Shown here: positions 23,401-38,400 of the stretch, piece after piece
Numbering within the stretch: position 1 is the stretch's first letter
Layout: the number at the start of each line of letters is the position of its first letter
Source of the DNA: Mytilus galloprovincialis
Lineage: Eukaryota > Mollusca > Bivalvia > Mytilida > Mytilidae
Length of the DNA: 64,000 bases
Assembly (NCBI RefSeq): GCF_965363235.1
Contig: NC_134838.1
Span: 7,197,001 to 7,261,000 of the forward strand
Direction of reading: 5' to 3'
Position numbers and translations under genes: made by a program
Notes under the pieces: generated by a model
Seen by the model: the letters and a program-made list of their open reading frames with translations, nothing else
Told to the model about the DNA's origin: nothing
The model's database searches: none

Positions 23401-26400
23401 TCACTTGGCGTCCGTCGTCTTCCGTCCGTCGTAAACTATTTCAAAGATCTTCTCCTCTGTAACTACTGAACCAATTCAAACCAAACTTCATCTGATTGAT
23501 TCCTAGGGTATCTAGAATAAAGTTTATGTTTTAATTTCAATTTCATCAAAAAACATGGCCGCCATGGCTAAAAATAGAACATAGGGGTAAAATGCAGTTT
23601 TTAGCCTATAACTCAAAAACCAAAGCATTTAGAGCAAATCTGACATGTGTTAAAATTGTTTATCAGGTCAAGATCTATCTGCCCTGAAATTTTCAGATGA
23701 ATCGGACAACCCGTTGTTAGGTTGCTGCCCCTGAATTGGTAATTTTAAGGAAATTTTGCTGTTTTGGGTTATTATCAAGAATATTATTATAGATAGAGAT
23801 AAACTGTAAACAGCAAAAATGTTCAGCAAAGTAAGATTTACTAATAAGTCATCATAGGAGTTATGGCCCTTTATAGTCAATTTTTAACCATTTTGCGTAA
23901 ATCTTAATTATCTTTTACAATCTTCTCCTCTCAAACTACTGGGCCAAATTGAACCAAACTTGGCAACAATCATCATTGGGGTAACTAGTTTAAAAAATGA
24001 GGTTGAATGGTTTATCAGGTCAAGTTCCATCTGCCCTGAAATTTTCATATGAATCAGACAACCGATTGTTAGGTTGCTGCCTCTGAATTGGTTATTTTAA
24101 AGGGATAATTCGCGATTTTTCACTTTTCATCTTATTATGTTCATAATACCATGAAAAACATATTCACCAAGTTTTATTTTGATATGAAATCTAATAAAGA
24201 AGAAAATTGGGAATTATTAATTTTATTTTTTTAAACTTCCTGACTTATGTGACGTAGTTTAAGTCTTTGATGCATGCCGGGAGTGAAAATATCTCATTTA
24301 AGTCTTGTTCGTTAACCATCTACTAACGCGATTTAAAGCGCATCGACGACTTTTGGTGTAGCTATTAACCAACTAAAAATAAGTGATAGCCATGCAACTT
24401 TTAAAATTAGATCATGTTGATTTTTTAAAACGAATTTTAATAATAAAAGTAAATCATACAATAGAACATTTTTATGAATTTTTTTTCTAAAAATACTTTA
24501 AACAAACATATGAAACTGACATGATCGATAGTGTATTAAAAATACATGTTTGTATTCTGACCTTTTTGCTTCATTCCAGCAATCATTTTCACTTGCTTGT
24601 ACGGTGGAAACAATAAAATGTGTATTGTTTTGTGACACCTAAAGAATGTGGAATGCGTAGTTTAACTCAAGGTAATTAAAAGATTAGCATTATGTAATTC
24701 TAATCTTTTGATCCTCATTCAGTGAAATCTAGGCGTCACGGTTCACTGGCATTTCAGGTGTGAAGAACATTTCGTATCAATTGTAAACGGGAGTCAGACA
24801 AAGTTTCAGACACATGAATGTAAAAAAAAATAATTAAAATTAATTAACGGGAATAATAAGATCGCACAATAACTGGATAGCTGTTGTATATTTTTATATT
24901 TTGCATAAGATCACTTTTAATGAATTATGACTTTTGAATACTTTAGTAACGATAAAATACTGAATTATTTTAATTGAAGTATTTATAAATAAAAATAGCC
25001 TTCTAAACACGAGTTTATGAACTAAAAATTGTACTATTTCAAATAAGGATCGGCAGCCTTAAATATTTCAAACAGATCATTAACAATTGCAATTATATAT
25101 TTTAGTCAATCCAAAGTGATCTTTAATTACCTATTTAGGAATTAATGTGCTCATCAAAATATTTTAAATCTCACAACACATGAATACTTCAGATATTTGA
25201 AAAAAGATGTTTTAAAAAAAATGACAGGAAATTAAGGGATCTAATTGGAATGGAATCAACAAATTACGAACAGATATGCTTTTTAAGTGTGAAAAACATC
25301 AACAAAATTTATACATAATCGGGAATGTCCTTCTTAAAATACTCTTCGTCTCACACCGTAACTATATATAATACTTTAGCTATTTGACCAACGATGTATA
25401 AAAAAAAATGAACGAATTAAATGTCATCTTTCCCTATTTTGTAATGTAATTATAAGTCTGTTTCAACTGGCAAGAATACCAGTAAAGCAGACAAGCAGTT
25501 TATTCTGCAAATTGCTGTCACTGAATATCAAGAGCGAAAATAAATTCCGAAATTGATTTGAAACTTTGATACTCTATAGTTTTCCTGGAAAATATTCACA
25601 TCCCTCGGTATTAGTGTACTTCCAGTTGCGTATATATTACATGCATGTCGGAACAATTGTGATGATGGCGAATTTCTTCCTTTTTTCGAGAACAATCTAA
25701 TTGATATATAAATGTCCATAACTTCGATGAGCCAAATAAAGTTATATATCGACCAGTATTTAAATCTCTTCTTCTTCTTCTTCTTTTGGTATACAATAGT
25801 CTATCGACATTTGATGATTACATACTGTTGGCATACGTGAACTTGTCATTTTACAAAACTTTTACCCCAATTTACGCAAAATGTATGTTTCTTTCTTATG
25901 TTCTATGTAAACATGTATATATTTTAATTTGCGCTATAGTTCCGTAACTTATAATCCAGGCGTATATACGAATGGTCGACAAGTGCGTACATTTTTTTAA
26001 ATCAATATTTCTGGCCTTCACCATTGACAACGAGTATATGTTACATTTTACCAAATTTACACTTGGAAAAAATACGTATATAGATTTTTATTTCATCAAA
26101 TCTGTTTTTTTTTTTTTTTTTTTGGTATTATTTATATTTTATGAATAAATTTCTTTTCACCAGAAATGTTATTCATAAACAAGCGTATGAGTTTAGTAAT
26201 ATCACTTTCGGACACGCAAGATAGAGATGTATATTATACACCTAATAGTTCAAAATGGAAAGTTATAAGTTATCGGCCGTGTACACTTATCAATACACTA
26301 AGAAGTGAAACAATGCATGAATTTGCAAACTCGACAGGAAATCGCTTGAATACCTGGACGTGTCACCTCACACCCCCTCCAATACCTTTGGGAGTAATAC

Positions 26401-29400
26401 CTTTAGCCATGCGGGTGATCAGTGGAGCGAAGATCCTAATTTATTTGAATAAAGTTTATTACATAAAAGAATTATGAACTAATTAGATTTCACGGAAGAC
26501 TTATTTATGATTTGAAATTTTGACTTTTTCACTAATTCCTATATTATCAGTCTAATATAACAGATCCTGGTTATTTAAAAAAAAAAGAATAAAATTTTCC
26601 GTATCAAGTTAGTTAACTAGTCGGATAAAACAACCGTACGATTGACGAGATATCGACACGCAATTGGGACTACATCGGGTTACTGTAGTTTTGGTCCTTA
26701 GACATATCTTGACTGCAAATCGGAGAAGGTGACAAAATGGCCGACCGCAGAGAATTGATACTCTAAATTTAAAATCGATGGTGATCTCTTATCTAGCAGA
26801 ATAAAACTTTAATATCTATGAATTTGAGCATTTTTATACAGAATAAACATAATATCAATTTTTGATTTTTTTGCGAAGTTTCCCTTTAAGGAAATTTTGC
26901 TGTTTTTGGTTATTATCATGAATATTATTATGGGTGCTATAAACAGTTTCGTATAAAAAACTAGGGGTTATTCCCCAACTAAAAATAGACATGGAGGGAA
27001 GTCCCTTTTTATCAACATAATTGATGAAAAAGTATCATGTTTTTTGTATTTGGTTGGAAAGATATGTTAATTAACTTCAATTAAAGCAGGTTGAATGATT
27101 AAACTAATTTTAAAAATTAGATTAAAAATACATGTTTTGAGGGGAGACAACACTGTAAACAGTCTGTTTTTTTGGCAGTGAAAATTGAAAACTTATTTGC
27201 AGCCACTGTAGCTCCTTTCGGAGCAGGCGAACGTACCCTGAAGCATGAATTTTTTGAAAGACCAGGTAAAAATCTATGAAATTCATACAATTTTGATTAT
27301 GAAAAATGTGCAGGTATCATGTCTTCAGGGGTGTGCACATGACCTGATTTCAGGTTTTTTAAGCTTAAATTAGGCAATGTTTTTCCCAATTTCTCTGGAT
27401 AAAACTTTTTTATACCATTAAAAGTACACTTTTTTTTTATTCCATAATAAACTAGAGAACATTCTGATTCCAGTTATATCTAGTTTTATACAAGTATCTT
27501 TATTAATCAGTCCACCACTAAGGGTCACTTATACATGGTCCCTCAAAATATGACGTCATAGAAAAAAACTGTTGATTGCACCCTATAGATAAGATAAACT
27601 GTAAACAGCAAAAATGTTCAGCAAAGTAAGATTATCAAATAAGTCAACATGACCGAAATGGTCAGTTGACCCCTTTAGGAGTTATGGCCCTTTATAGTCA
27701 ATTTTTAACCATTTTGTGTAAATCTTAGTTATCTTTTACAAAAATCTTCTCCTCTGAAACTACTGGGCCAAATTTAACCAAACATGGCCAAAATCAATAT
27801 TAGGGTTTCTAGTTTAAAAATTGTGTCCAGTGATATTGTTTGCCTTAAATTACCGGAGAATAAAGGCTTTTTCCCCTGGAGAAAAATACCAATTTGAAAA
27901 AAAAGGCTTAAAATTATTCCCCAAAAGACAACTTTTTTCCCAAACAAGGCAGTCTCAGTAGTAATTGTGCATGAATACAAACTGAAAAACACTCAGTTAA
28001 ACATTTTTCCTGCCTAAAATGACTATATGTGCAGATTTGAGGGTCTATTTATGTATCATCACTGAAAATAAGGGGTCTTATTTCAAATTAGGGTTTACCT
28101 CTTGAAAGGGGGTCTGCAAATTGAATTTCCAGTCAAATTCATGGTTTATTATAAATTTCCCAATTTGATCAAAATGACGCATATTTTCCCAATAAAAAAG
28201 GGTAGAGGTAGTTTTGAAAAAAGCCAACAATATCACTGGTGTCTGGTGACCCAGCTAACCAACCAAGATGGCCGCCATGGCTAAAAATAGAACATAGGGG
28301 TAAAATGCAGTTTTTAGCTTATAACTCAAAAACCAAAGCATTTAGAGCAAATCTGACAGTGGTAAAATTGTTTATCAGGTGAAGATCTATCTGCCCTGAA
28401 ATTTTCAGATGAATCGGACAACCCTATGTTAGGTTGCCGCCCCTGAATTGGTAATTTTAAGGAAATTTTGCTGTTTTTGGTTATTATCTTGAATATTATT
28501 ATAGACGTAGATAAACTGTAAACAGCAATAATGTAATGCTTGGGGTATACAATGTTTTTTTTATACTTTCATCATAAATTATATTATGAACACGAGACAA
28601 ACGAGACATTTCAGTGTGTTCACTCTTAGTTTTGCTTTTGAAGAAGATATGACAGAATCGAAGAACCATTTATATAAATTGAAAACCCAAAATAATCATT
28701 GATGGAAGATTTAAGCAAAAAATTTAAGGTGAGCGATTCAGGCTCTTGAGAGCCTCTTGTATTCAGGTTGTACAAAACAGAGAATTTGGGTGGGGAAAAG
28801 TAGGTACCTAATTTGTGAAATCATCCACTCCTGCAGTTACAACCACAATGCTTGAAAGGTTATGGAAAGATTACATACTGTGATACACATTGAAGTTGTA
28901 CCTCTAGTCTGGAATTGTTTTACACATTTATTTCCCATTTCCCTAGACTGTACCAATATTGCTTTATCTACTTCTACTCATTCTGACCAAGATCCATGAA
29001 ACCTAATGAAAAAGGAGTAGTTTTGTAGATTTTCCCCACATCTTGTATATTTTATATTTACATTTAGTGAACATGATTAAATGGAAATTATATAAAATTA
29101 TATAAAATTTCTCTTTTGGTTAAGAAACATTCTGTGGCTATGGTTAATTAATATTATTTATTGTGTGTATTCTGTTTGTGGTCAGTGTTGACAGGTTTTA
29201 GTTATAATGGAATAGATTATGAGGGATCAATGTGGAAACATTTTTTGGGGTATTTGATGTAGAAAAAATGATCTATTATGTTTGAAATTTTTTTTTGGTA
29301 TTTAGTTATATGTAAGGGAAAATATACCCTTTTTCAACTTTTTGCAGGGATATAGTGCAAAGTTAAATTATGGAATTAATTTGTTTATAATTCTGTATTT

Positions 29401-32400
29401 ATTTTCTTCTTCAGGAAACAGAGAAATTGGTAGTATTTTTGTTTGGAATTGTATCTCATCAGACAGCAGATATTTTATGGCATAGTCTTGGTATATCACA
29501 GGGATTTCTAACCACAATGGGAGATGTAGGTACATTTATGTTAACCGGTCATTTTGCTCAGGAGTGCAATCCCATAAAAATAGTTCCATAAACATTGAGT
29601 TGATAATAATTGCATACTTTCATGGGAGGGAAGAAGACTTTGGTTTTCTAGTTATTCATGTTTAAATGTTTTAATTTCTCCCATTTTTTAGGGCCCATGC
29701 AACAAAGATTTTGGGGCCATATTGTTTTACCCTTGTCCGTCATTCCATCATTCTGTCATGCCAAAACAAACTATTATACACATTTCATTTAAACGCCATC
29801 AGATATTGGGCTGATTTTTGGTATGTGAGAGTATTCAAGTCTTTCAGACACATTTAGTTTTAATGTTATTTTTTGTATTTCATCTTACATGTACATATTT
29901 TCGATCTTACATAATAATAATTTTTACCAGGCCCTAAGGGTCCGATGTGAGCTTATTCCATCACATGACCTCCAACTTTATCAGGTTGCTGCCACTATAT
30001 TGGTAATTTTAAGGAAATTTTTCAGTTTTTGGCTATTATCTTGAATATTATTGAAGATAAAGACAAACTGTAAACAGCAAAAACAAAAAAAAAATTTCAG
30101 AAATGTAAGTTCTACAAAAAAGTTTAATATGACCCAAATTGTCAATTAACCCCTTAATGAGTTATTGCCCTTTTTTCACAATTTGTTCATCTAATTTGCT
30201 TGCCTTACTTTGAAAAAATGATGAATCTTTGGGCTGAACGAGAGTATCAAGTATAAATTTTGTATCTTATTTCCATGTATGTCAAAAAACATGGCCACTA
30301 TGGCTATAATGGAACATATAGGGGTAACATGTATTATTTTGATTTTGAAGAAAATATGACAGATACAAAGAACGTTTAAAAAGCATTATTAGCCACTCAT
30401 TGATATATATTGAAAAAAAAAATGATCATTGATGAATGATTTAAGCCAAAAAATACTGGTGAGTGATTCAGGTGCTTGAGAGCTTTTTGTTTTGTTTGGT
30501 GTAACAGGATTTTTATAGTAGATTTGGTAGAATGCATTGATTAAATTAATTTTAATTGGGGGTTTTGTTTGGGGGGATTGTTTAAAATTTGACAGTGCAG
30601 TGACAATTCAGTCAGTCTTCTACTGGATTTTATTGTTTATTTTATTAAAGTTAAACGTTTACTTCTAACATGAACAGTTCCAAGGATGTAAAAAAAAAAA
30701 CCACTTTCATTATCAAAGATTTGAAGCCAGTTTGCAGATGCTTCTCTCTTCGTTGCTAATTATATAATTCTCTTATATATAGATGAGCAAAGTTGTCTCT
30801 AGGCATTTTACTGGATGCAGGCTTCTGACTACTGTTTAAATTTTATAGACTACCTAATTGTGAACATGTTTGGTTGCAAGTTTGTGAAATATCATTTGCA
30901 TAATTTTATGAAACAATCTCTAGCGTTTGTTCCAACGTTTTAATATTTCCCTTTTATATTTATTGTGTAAAAATATTCAGGCATAAATGACAAAAAAAAA
31001 AAAAAGAGTTTTATATATATGTATTCAGTAATTGTCAGGAATAAAGTGGATAAAGAAATATTATTTGTCAAGGTATATAAAGAGACTTTAGATAAATGTT
31101 CTATGTTGAAATTGTTGTTATGTACATTCCATGGAATAAGAAAAATATTAAATTGATTTAAATTATCTCTTTTTTCAGATAAATTTCCATGGAGATTACG
31201 CGTCTGCTCACCATTTTGGCGACCTTGGTAACACATTTTTACTTTCATTTTATTTTTTCAAAAAAGTTGATTTTAGAAACATTTAGATGAAATGAGTAAA
31301 TTTTCTTCTTAACTTTAATTTATGTGAATGTTTTTAGTTTTAAACTTTGTATTATGGAAATATTTTAAACAAATTAAATTGTTAATAATTTTTTGCAGAT
31401 GGTCGTCAATAAACACAGGTTATCTTTCTTCAAAATAAATTTATTCCGTTATTGACATTTCATACTGTCTGACTGTTTAAAATCAGATTTTTTAAGGACT
31501 TTTTGTTATTACATCAATGCTTATGAAGTTATGAAGCTGATTAAAAATATTTACAATTATTATAAACCTATCTAAGGCTTAATGACTATTCTATGAATAT
31601 TTAATGGTTACAGGTGGTGAATTTGTGAGTCTTATAGACTTAGATGCTGATTTAGTAGTTGACCTTAAGCAGAAATGGTAAGTAGCATACCTTACATATA
31701 GTTTTGAAAAAATACTTAATTTTTTAATTATAAATACTGAAGATATCTTAAAATGTTTTAATAGGTTTAAAGACCAAATTTTAATTTGTTACATTATTGT
31801 TTTCCTCATTTTGATCAGTTATCTTTGAAAATTAATGATACTTTTAATTGTTAATCTAGTACAAATTAGGTTCATATTCATGTCACTTGAACACATCATC
31901 CTAAAATACATGTAATGTTTGCCACTGAATGTTAAACACCAATGCATCAGCGTTATTACTTCATGGTGTTTATTTTGATAACTTCAGTTTACATGTCTAC
32001 AAACATAAATGCACATATTAAACCATATTGTATAAGCATGTAGGATAAAATTTATGTGATGATTAAAAATAGATAGAAAGACGTTTATTTAATACTATCC
32101 GCTTATATTTACAGGTACATACCATCAAAAGATCTATTCAATATTTATAGGGAATTTTATGGAACGACAAAGATAACTATGTCAGATATAGAGACTTGTT
32201 CATCATGGATTCTACTAGAAGGGTATAAATATCTATATCAACTATATTTTAATTTTCAATATGTTCTAGTCTATTGTATGCGTCAAAAAATGTTTGAAAT
32301 ATAATAATCAGTTGTGCAAAATATCTTTTTTAGTAGTTTATGTTTCTGTTTATGAATCAGTGTACTTATATTGACAGATAGATTTTAATACTAAGTGAAC

Positions 32401-35400
32401 AATTTAAGTATTTTTTTCTCATTGTTGAAGGCCATACAGTGGCCTATAGTTAATTTCTGTGTCATTTGGTCTCTTTTGGAGAGTTGTCTCGTTGGCAATC
32501 ATATCACATTTCTTATTTTTAAATTTTCTATTTGTGAACTGTTTTTAAAGTAGATGCATGCATTAATTTGAATGTTGGTACAATTTGTGTACTCACATAT
32601 CAAATGGAGGGTATCTCATACAAAAACAATTATTTTTTTGGGTAAAGACCCTATGGTACTGATTTGATATCTAAGTCTTCCAAGGTTTATTATACCTTGA
32701 ATTAATAGTTCAAACAAAAAAGTGCAGTGAAGTGATATTTTTTTAGATCCTATCTAGTTGAATGCCATGTTATTTATTATTGATATGTTAAAATTAGATA
32801 TATTCAAGTTTCAATATGATGTGTATTTGAATTACCAAATCTTAATTGAAAATTACATATGTGTTATACAAATAGACCCTCTACTACAAATGTACAATTA
32901 TAAACAAAGGAAGATAACTCTAACTTATATTTAAAATTCAATGTTTAAATTCACAAAATTGCAAAATGAAAGCAATTATTACAATTCCATGCACACACAT
33001 TCTGATTCTTGTATCTTTAAATATGCTTTATTGCCAGTAGCTTATATGCTAGAACTTCTAGTCGTGTCAGTATTTTGTATTATCCGGCAAAGAGAGGAAT
33101 ACTTGGGCAGTAAGCTAAGACACTAAGCTGAACTAACTTTGGCTCTCCTATGTATGTACAGTGACAGTGTGTAACAATAGATAGGTATTACATCTCAGGA
33201 ATAAATACTACACACAATATATATTATTGAACTTCCTTTAAATTCTATTACAGTCTACACGTAACAGGGTATTACAGTTGTATGCTATTATAGATTTTAT
33301 AAATTATATATTTTAGTGTAGGAGAAGCACTTGCCAAATCTGAGGTATGTCATATTTTAAAGTTGTCTATGTAAGAAGAAATTAATATAAAATATAACAT
33401 TTGACATAGGGGTAAGGAATTTTAAGATCATGTTATGATTTTCAAAAATATACAACAGGATGAGAAAAAAAATTACAATAAAATCTTATTTTGATATTTT
33501 ATGCCCCACCTACGATAGTAGAGGGGCATTATGTTTTCTGGTCTGTGCGTCCGTTCCTCCGTTCATTGTCTGTCCCGTTTCAGGTTAAATTTTTGGTTTT
33601 TGGTCCAGGTAGTTTTTAATGAAGTTGACGTCCTATCAACTTCAAACTTAGTACACATGTTCCTTATGATATGATCTTTCTAATTTTAATGTCAAATTAG
33701 AGTTTTAACCCTGATTTTATCGTCCAACATCTTCGCTAGCCAAGGGTTACGATCCACCCCGCTCTCTTCACCCTTGGCAGATTGAGCCAACATTTGTGAT
33801 ATCAATGTCGCGCCATCTATCGGAAGATTAAAGTCACGCCCATTCCGAATACATTATTCTTGACCAATGGTAGCACTTGAACTCTTCAATTTGGAGGTAA
33901 AAACACGGTAGTGTCTAGATTCTACCCACTTGGTAAAGCCGGAAACGAAAATATACGTCAACATCTATGCATTTGTGCATGAAACATACACTTCTATTTG
34001 TTGATTAAAAACATTCAAGTTGTCACTAAATATAGTCGTATGTTTAGTGATGTATAGACTTGTTGCACAATAAACACGTGGCAATTGTTTACAAACACTT
34101 TCTACATTTACACGTGATCATGTTATAGGCGCTTTTTGATTGGATGCAGCGAGTTTCTACTGCAACCAATAAAAATCCTTACCTTGTGTCTCCGAAATAT
34201 TATCTCAATACGCCAAGGGTGAAGAGAGCGGGAGTGGATCGTAACCCTTGGCTAGCGAAGATGATCGTCCAATGAACGTAGAAAATAGATGTTGCGAGTT
34301 GGGAATCCCTGTATTATGGACACATTCTTGCTAAAAATCTTTTAAGTTGAAGTAACATAATCTAATGTGTGATGGTATTCTATAAAAAGGAGGGGAAAAA
34401 TGAAAATTGACTGAGACTATAGACTGAAAGGAATAGCAGTTATGTTTGCTTGGTGTGCTTTGTATTAGGTTTGAATTGGCCAATTTACTGATTTCTTTCA
34501 TAAACAGAATTATTTTTAGAAACTTACCCTTATATTTTGTTATTTCTATATGCCTTTACTGGGAATCGAATTTGTCCAGAAATCAACATATTGACGAAAC
34601 CTCTCGGCTACCAATGGATTAAGATTTAAATGTCTTATTTATATATATAAATGAATATATGATATACATTGATACAACACACAGGGATTGTACCTTTATA
34701 TATACATAATAGGCAAAAGTGTAGTATAAATTGGTAGCCTCAAGGTTTCATGGTTAATATCAATGAGTTAAAGGTTAGGTTTTGTCGATTTAGGTTGGAA
34801 TCCCTGTATTCTCTTTGAAGTCCCTATTCTCTAGTTTTCCTGTTTTTTTTTTCTTGTTTTGTAAGTTATTGGGAATATTTTGTTTAATAAAAGCGAGTTT
34901 GATCGTTTTATTATCGAACCATTGTTGGCTGTTCCACATGTTTGAAACGAAAATGATTACATTTTAATTGTTCATTTTTGTTTTTAAATTAATATAGTAA
35001 GATTTCATCTTTTTAACTACATAATTTTACAACTGTTTATTCACAAATTCGTATGCTAGAAAATTGTGATGTGTCTAGAATTTGGCTTCTTTTTTGAATT
35101 TCGGAAACATGCTTTATATATATATACTATATATATATGTTTTTTGTAGGGATGTTGTCCCAGGCTTTGACACATTCCCCATTTCCATTCTCAATTTTAT
35201 TAGAAATAAGATCAAATATGTCTTATTTTGTAAAAACATAATATTCAGATGCCTGATAAATGAACAACTTTATGGGCAGATGTGTTGTGTAATATTTGTA
35301 TTGTTTTAACCATTCAATTGTGATATTTAATTTATTGTAATACATCATTTGACACAATAGCATGGTTTATTAAACTCACTTACAATACCTTCTAATTAAG

Positions 35401-38400
35401 AATAAGCTTTAATTTTGAAAAGACATTAACACAATAGTTTAAGTTATAGATACAATGGATAACTCTGGGCTTATGGTTTCTTTTTCAAGAATCAACGCTT
35501 ATCCATTGTATCTATATCACATACCATATGTTGAGTTGGAATTGAAGTCTTTTGTTTACAGATATATTCAGCTGTTGTTGATAGAAGTCCGTTTCTAGTA
35601 GAAGAAATGGAGAATTATTTTGTTGGTGGAGTAAATGATATGGTTGGGTGGACACAGCGAAGTTGGAACAATGTAGTCACAATGCTTAACAAGGGAACTG
35701 AGTAATTATCATGTGTTATGTAAAAATAAGTCACCTTTAATTGCTTCTATCTTTTATATCCTGAAACCTTACAGTTTGTATGTTTAGGTTTTATGTTTAA
35801 ATATAAGTCTGTTATCTTTTAAATTGATTTATCAGTTAGGTTAATACAACATTGTTTGTTATGTTCATTTTGATTGGATAATGTCACCAATTTTCATGTC
35901 ATTTTCATTAAAAAATCGATATACCAATATTGCATTTTAAGCTCCGACAGCAACATTTGTAGATTTGATGGAAGCAAATATGCTCCGCGAAAGCGTCGCA
36001 AGTAAACTTAATTTGCGACCATCAAATCACTAATTGATTCTGTCGGAGCGATAAATACAATACAGTTATCTCCTAAATAGACTGATGGGATTTTTTTTTC
36101 ATTTACATAATAGCTTGAGGAACCCCCTTGGAGCAACATAGGATACAAAATATTCTGTAACCAAAAGTTGCCACTGATGACATTAAATCCTCAAACACAA
36201 AACCTTTCTGGATCAGATGTGGCGTCCTAAAAAAATTAGTCTAAAAACTAAAAAAATATTGAAAATTTGACAAAAACTGACGTTACTTCATCATTTTTAA
36301 AGTGAATTATGTCAAAAATAGATTATTATGTATTGTAGTATTTTGGCCTGACTAAAAAACCATTCAAAACCATTGGACAATTGTAACCATCATGAACTGA
36401 CTCTTATGTATTGCCATACCAGGTTTTTAGGCAGTTAAGCTGCCTTATGCGAGCACCCTGGATTTGTGTTCTACCCAATAAATGCTGAAATACGTGCCAT
36501 TGTTATCATCTAGCTGGCTACTATGTTATTTATAACTTATTGAACAGTTTTTTCATACTTTTCATTCTGGATTACAAAAAATATGACCAGAAAAACCTTA
36601 AATGATTGTCGATTTCCCCAAAAGTTTTGAAGTTGCACATAGGAAGTAGAGCACAATAGGAATCCTTATGTAGTTTATTATCCCCTGAGCTTTTGGCTAA
36701 GATGTCAAAGAACAAATGTATGAAATATTTAATCGCCGTAAATCTCTAAAGACAAGTAGTTAAGATTTCCCAAATTGCAAAAGTCGTAGGAATATTGTTT
36801 GTCGTCAATACGTAGTCAACTACGTCAGTAGTCTATTAATATAAGTTCAACTGATCATGCTGTTGGCGGCAATTTTGAATTAGAAGACGAAATTTTCGTA
36901 TCTTTTCAATTTGGACGCAGGGGTTCAAATTAGCGGTTGTCCGAGGTCTGCGACATTCCACTTTTGCAGTCGGACTTTCTACTTGGTTACTAGCTACATG
37001 TACGCCCGACATGCCCGACGGACCTTGATAGAAAATAAAAAATAACTTTGCAAACGTTTTTACCAAAGTTTCGATCTAATAAACGATCTCAAACTTATTT
37101 TCCTCATTACTATTTGTGACAGCGATGTTCAATTTGTTCAACCGCTAGCTTTATACAGAAAATCGCCGACATATAATGTGTAAATCCGAGTAAAATCGTA
37201 TCTCACTATCTGTCAAAAACAACATTGAAAACAAAATGGCTGCCGCGAGAAGACAATTACAATATAGGATCCGATTCCGGAAGCGGATAAGGGTAATCCC
37301 GGGTTTTGGCTTTGAACTAAAAAAATCCAGACAGGTGACAAAATACATCTTTGCATGGTAAAGAAATATAAAGACTAGAATTGAAAACCAAAACATATAT
37401 CAGAGACATATAATACATTTTATTATATGTCTCTGCATATATGTAAAAGAAAGAAAAAGCAGAAAATATTTTGTACACCAATTTTAATGTCAAAATCCAA
37501 TACAATGTGACAGCTGGGAACAGTTTATCTGACAATACATGTATATATGTTCCTGGTAACAGTATAAATTTTCTTTATCAGTGATAAATGTTGGTAATGC
37601 ATGTTAGATGCTTTTAAGGGGGCTCCTGGGTATAAATTAATTTTTTTTTCTAATATAGGATTTCGCTATATTTTTTCATAAATGAACTTTATCATATACT
37701 TAAAAGAAAAATGAAATAAAAAAATGGGGTCACCGTTCATTTAAGCTTAAATCTGCCTCTAGAAGAAGCATACATTTTTGTTAATGTCCTTTTTTTCTGT
37801 TGAACTAATAGGAGAAAAAGAGGAAATATCGAAATAAGAAAATAACCTAATATAAGAAATCGCTTAAATTTTACAATTATTTAGTTTATGTACAGCTTAT
37901 TTGAAAACAATAATAAAAAATATAGGTCACCGATGAGTTAAAAAAGATATTTCAAATGTAAGGCCAAAAAATGGCATTTTTGCACCAAAGGGAGATAATT
38001 TGGAGCTTTTTCAATTTTTAAAGTCATCTGGGGCCAAACCAAATATTTTTTTTGGGTTGTTTTTTGGACCATATCATAAAGTAACAACTAATAGTGTAAT
38101 AAATAAAATTCGTAATGAAAAAATAAAGGTTTAATTTTTTGCTAAAATTTTTGTACCCATGAGCCACCTTAAAGTTAAACATATTACTGCAATTTCAAGG
38201 GGTATTTTTTTCTTCTCAATTTTGATAGGTCATTTAAAATAGCTGGAAGTTTCTTATATAAAAAAAAAAAATGTGGTATGATTGCCAATGAGACAACTAT
38301 CCACAAGAGACCAAAATGACACAGACATTAACAACTATAGGTCATCGTACCGCCTTCAACAAGGAGCAAAGCCCATACACTATAGTCAGCTATAAAAGGC

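Larger units (their letters stand above)
23359..28760. repeat. TTAGCTCACC mollusc repeat with three nested insertions
   Basis: Starts TTTTTTAGCTCACCTTTCC and ends AAGGTGAGCGATTCAGGCTC with a CTCTTGAGAG palindrome. Internal paragraphs recur (ATCTGCCCTGAAATTTTCAG, TTAAGGAAATTTTGCTGTTT, GGCCGCCATGGCTAAAAATA). I recognise it as a high-copy bivalve family. It carries insertions at 24101-26885, 26932-27583 and 27827-28239. Partial relatives lie at 29920-30490 and 63778-64000. Confidence 0.8.

Noticed and set aside
32941-33126. 61-codon intronic frame
   Set aside because: No homology or splice signals; a similar stretch near 56850-56980 (ACAAATGTACAA to AAAATTGTAAATGAAAGC) suggests a dispersed repeat.
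37233-37358. Possible gene start ATGGCTGCCGCGAG in intron 10
   Set aside because: The frame is only about 42 codons with no donor I trust and no recognisable protein; kept only as a CpG-richer segment.
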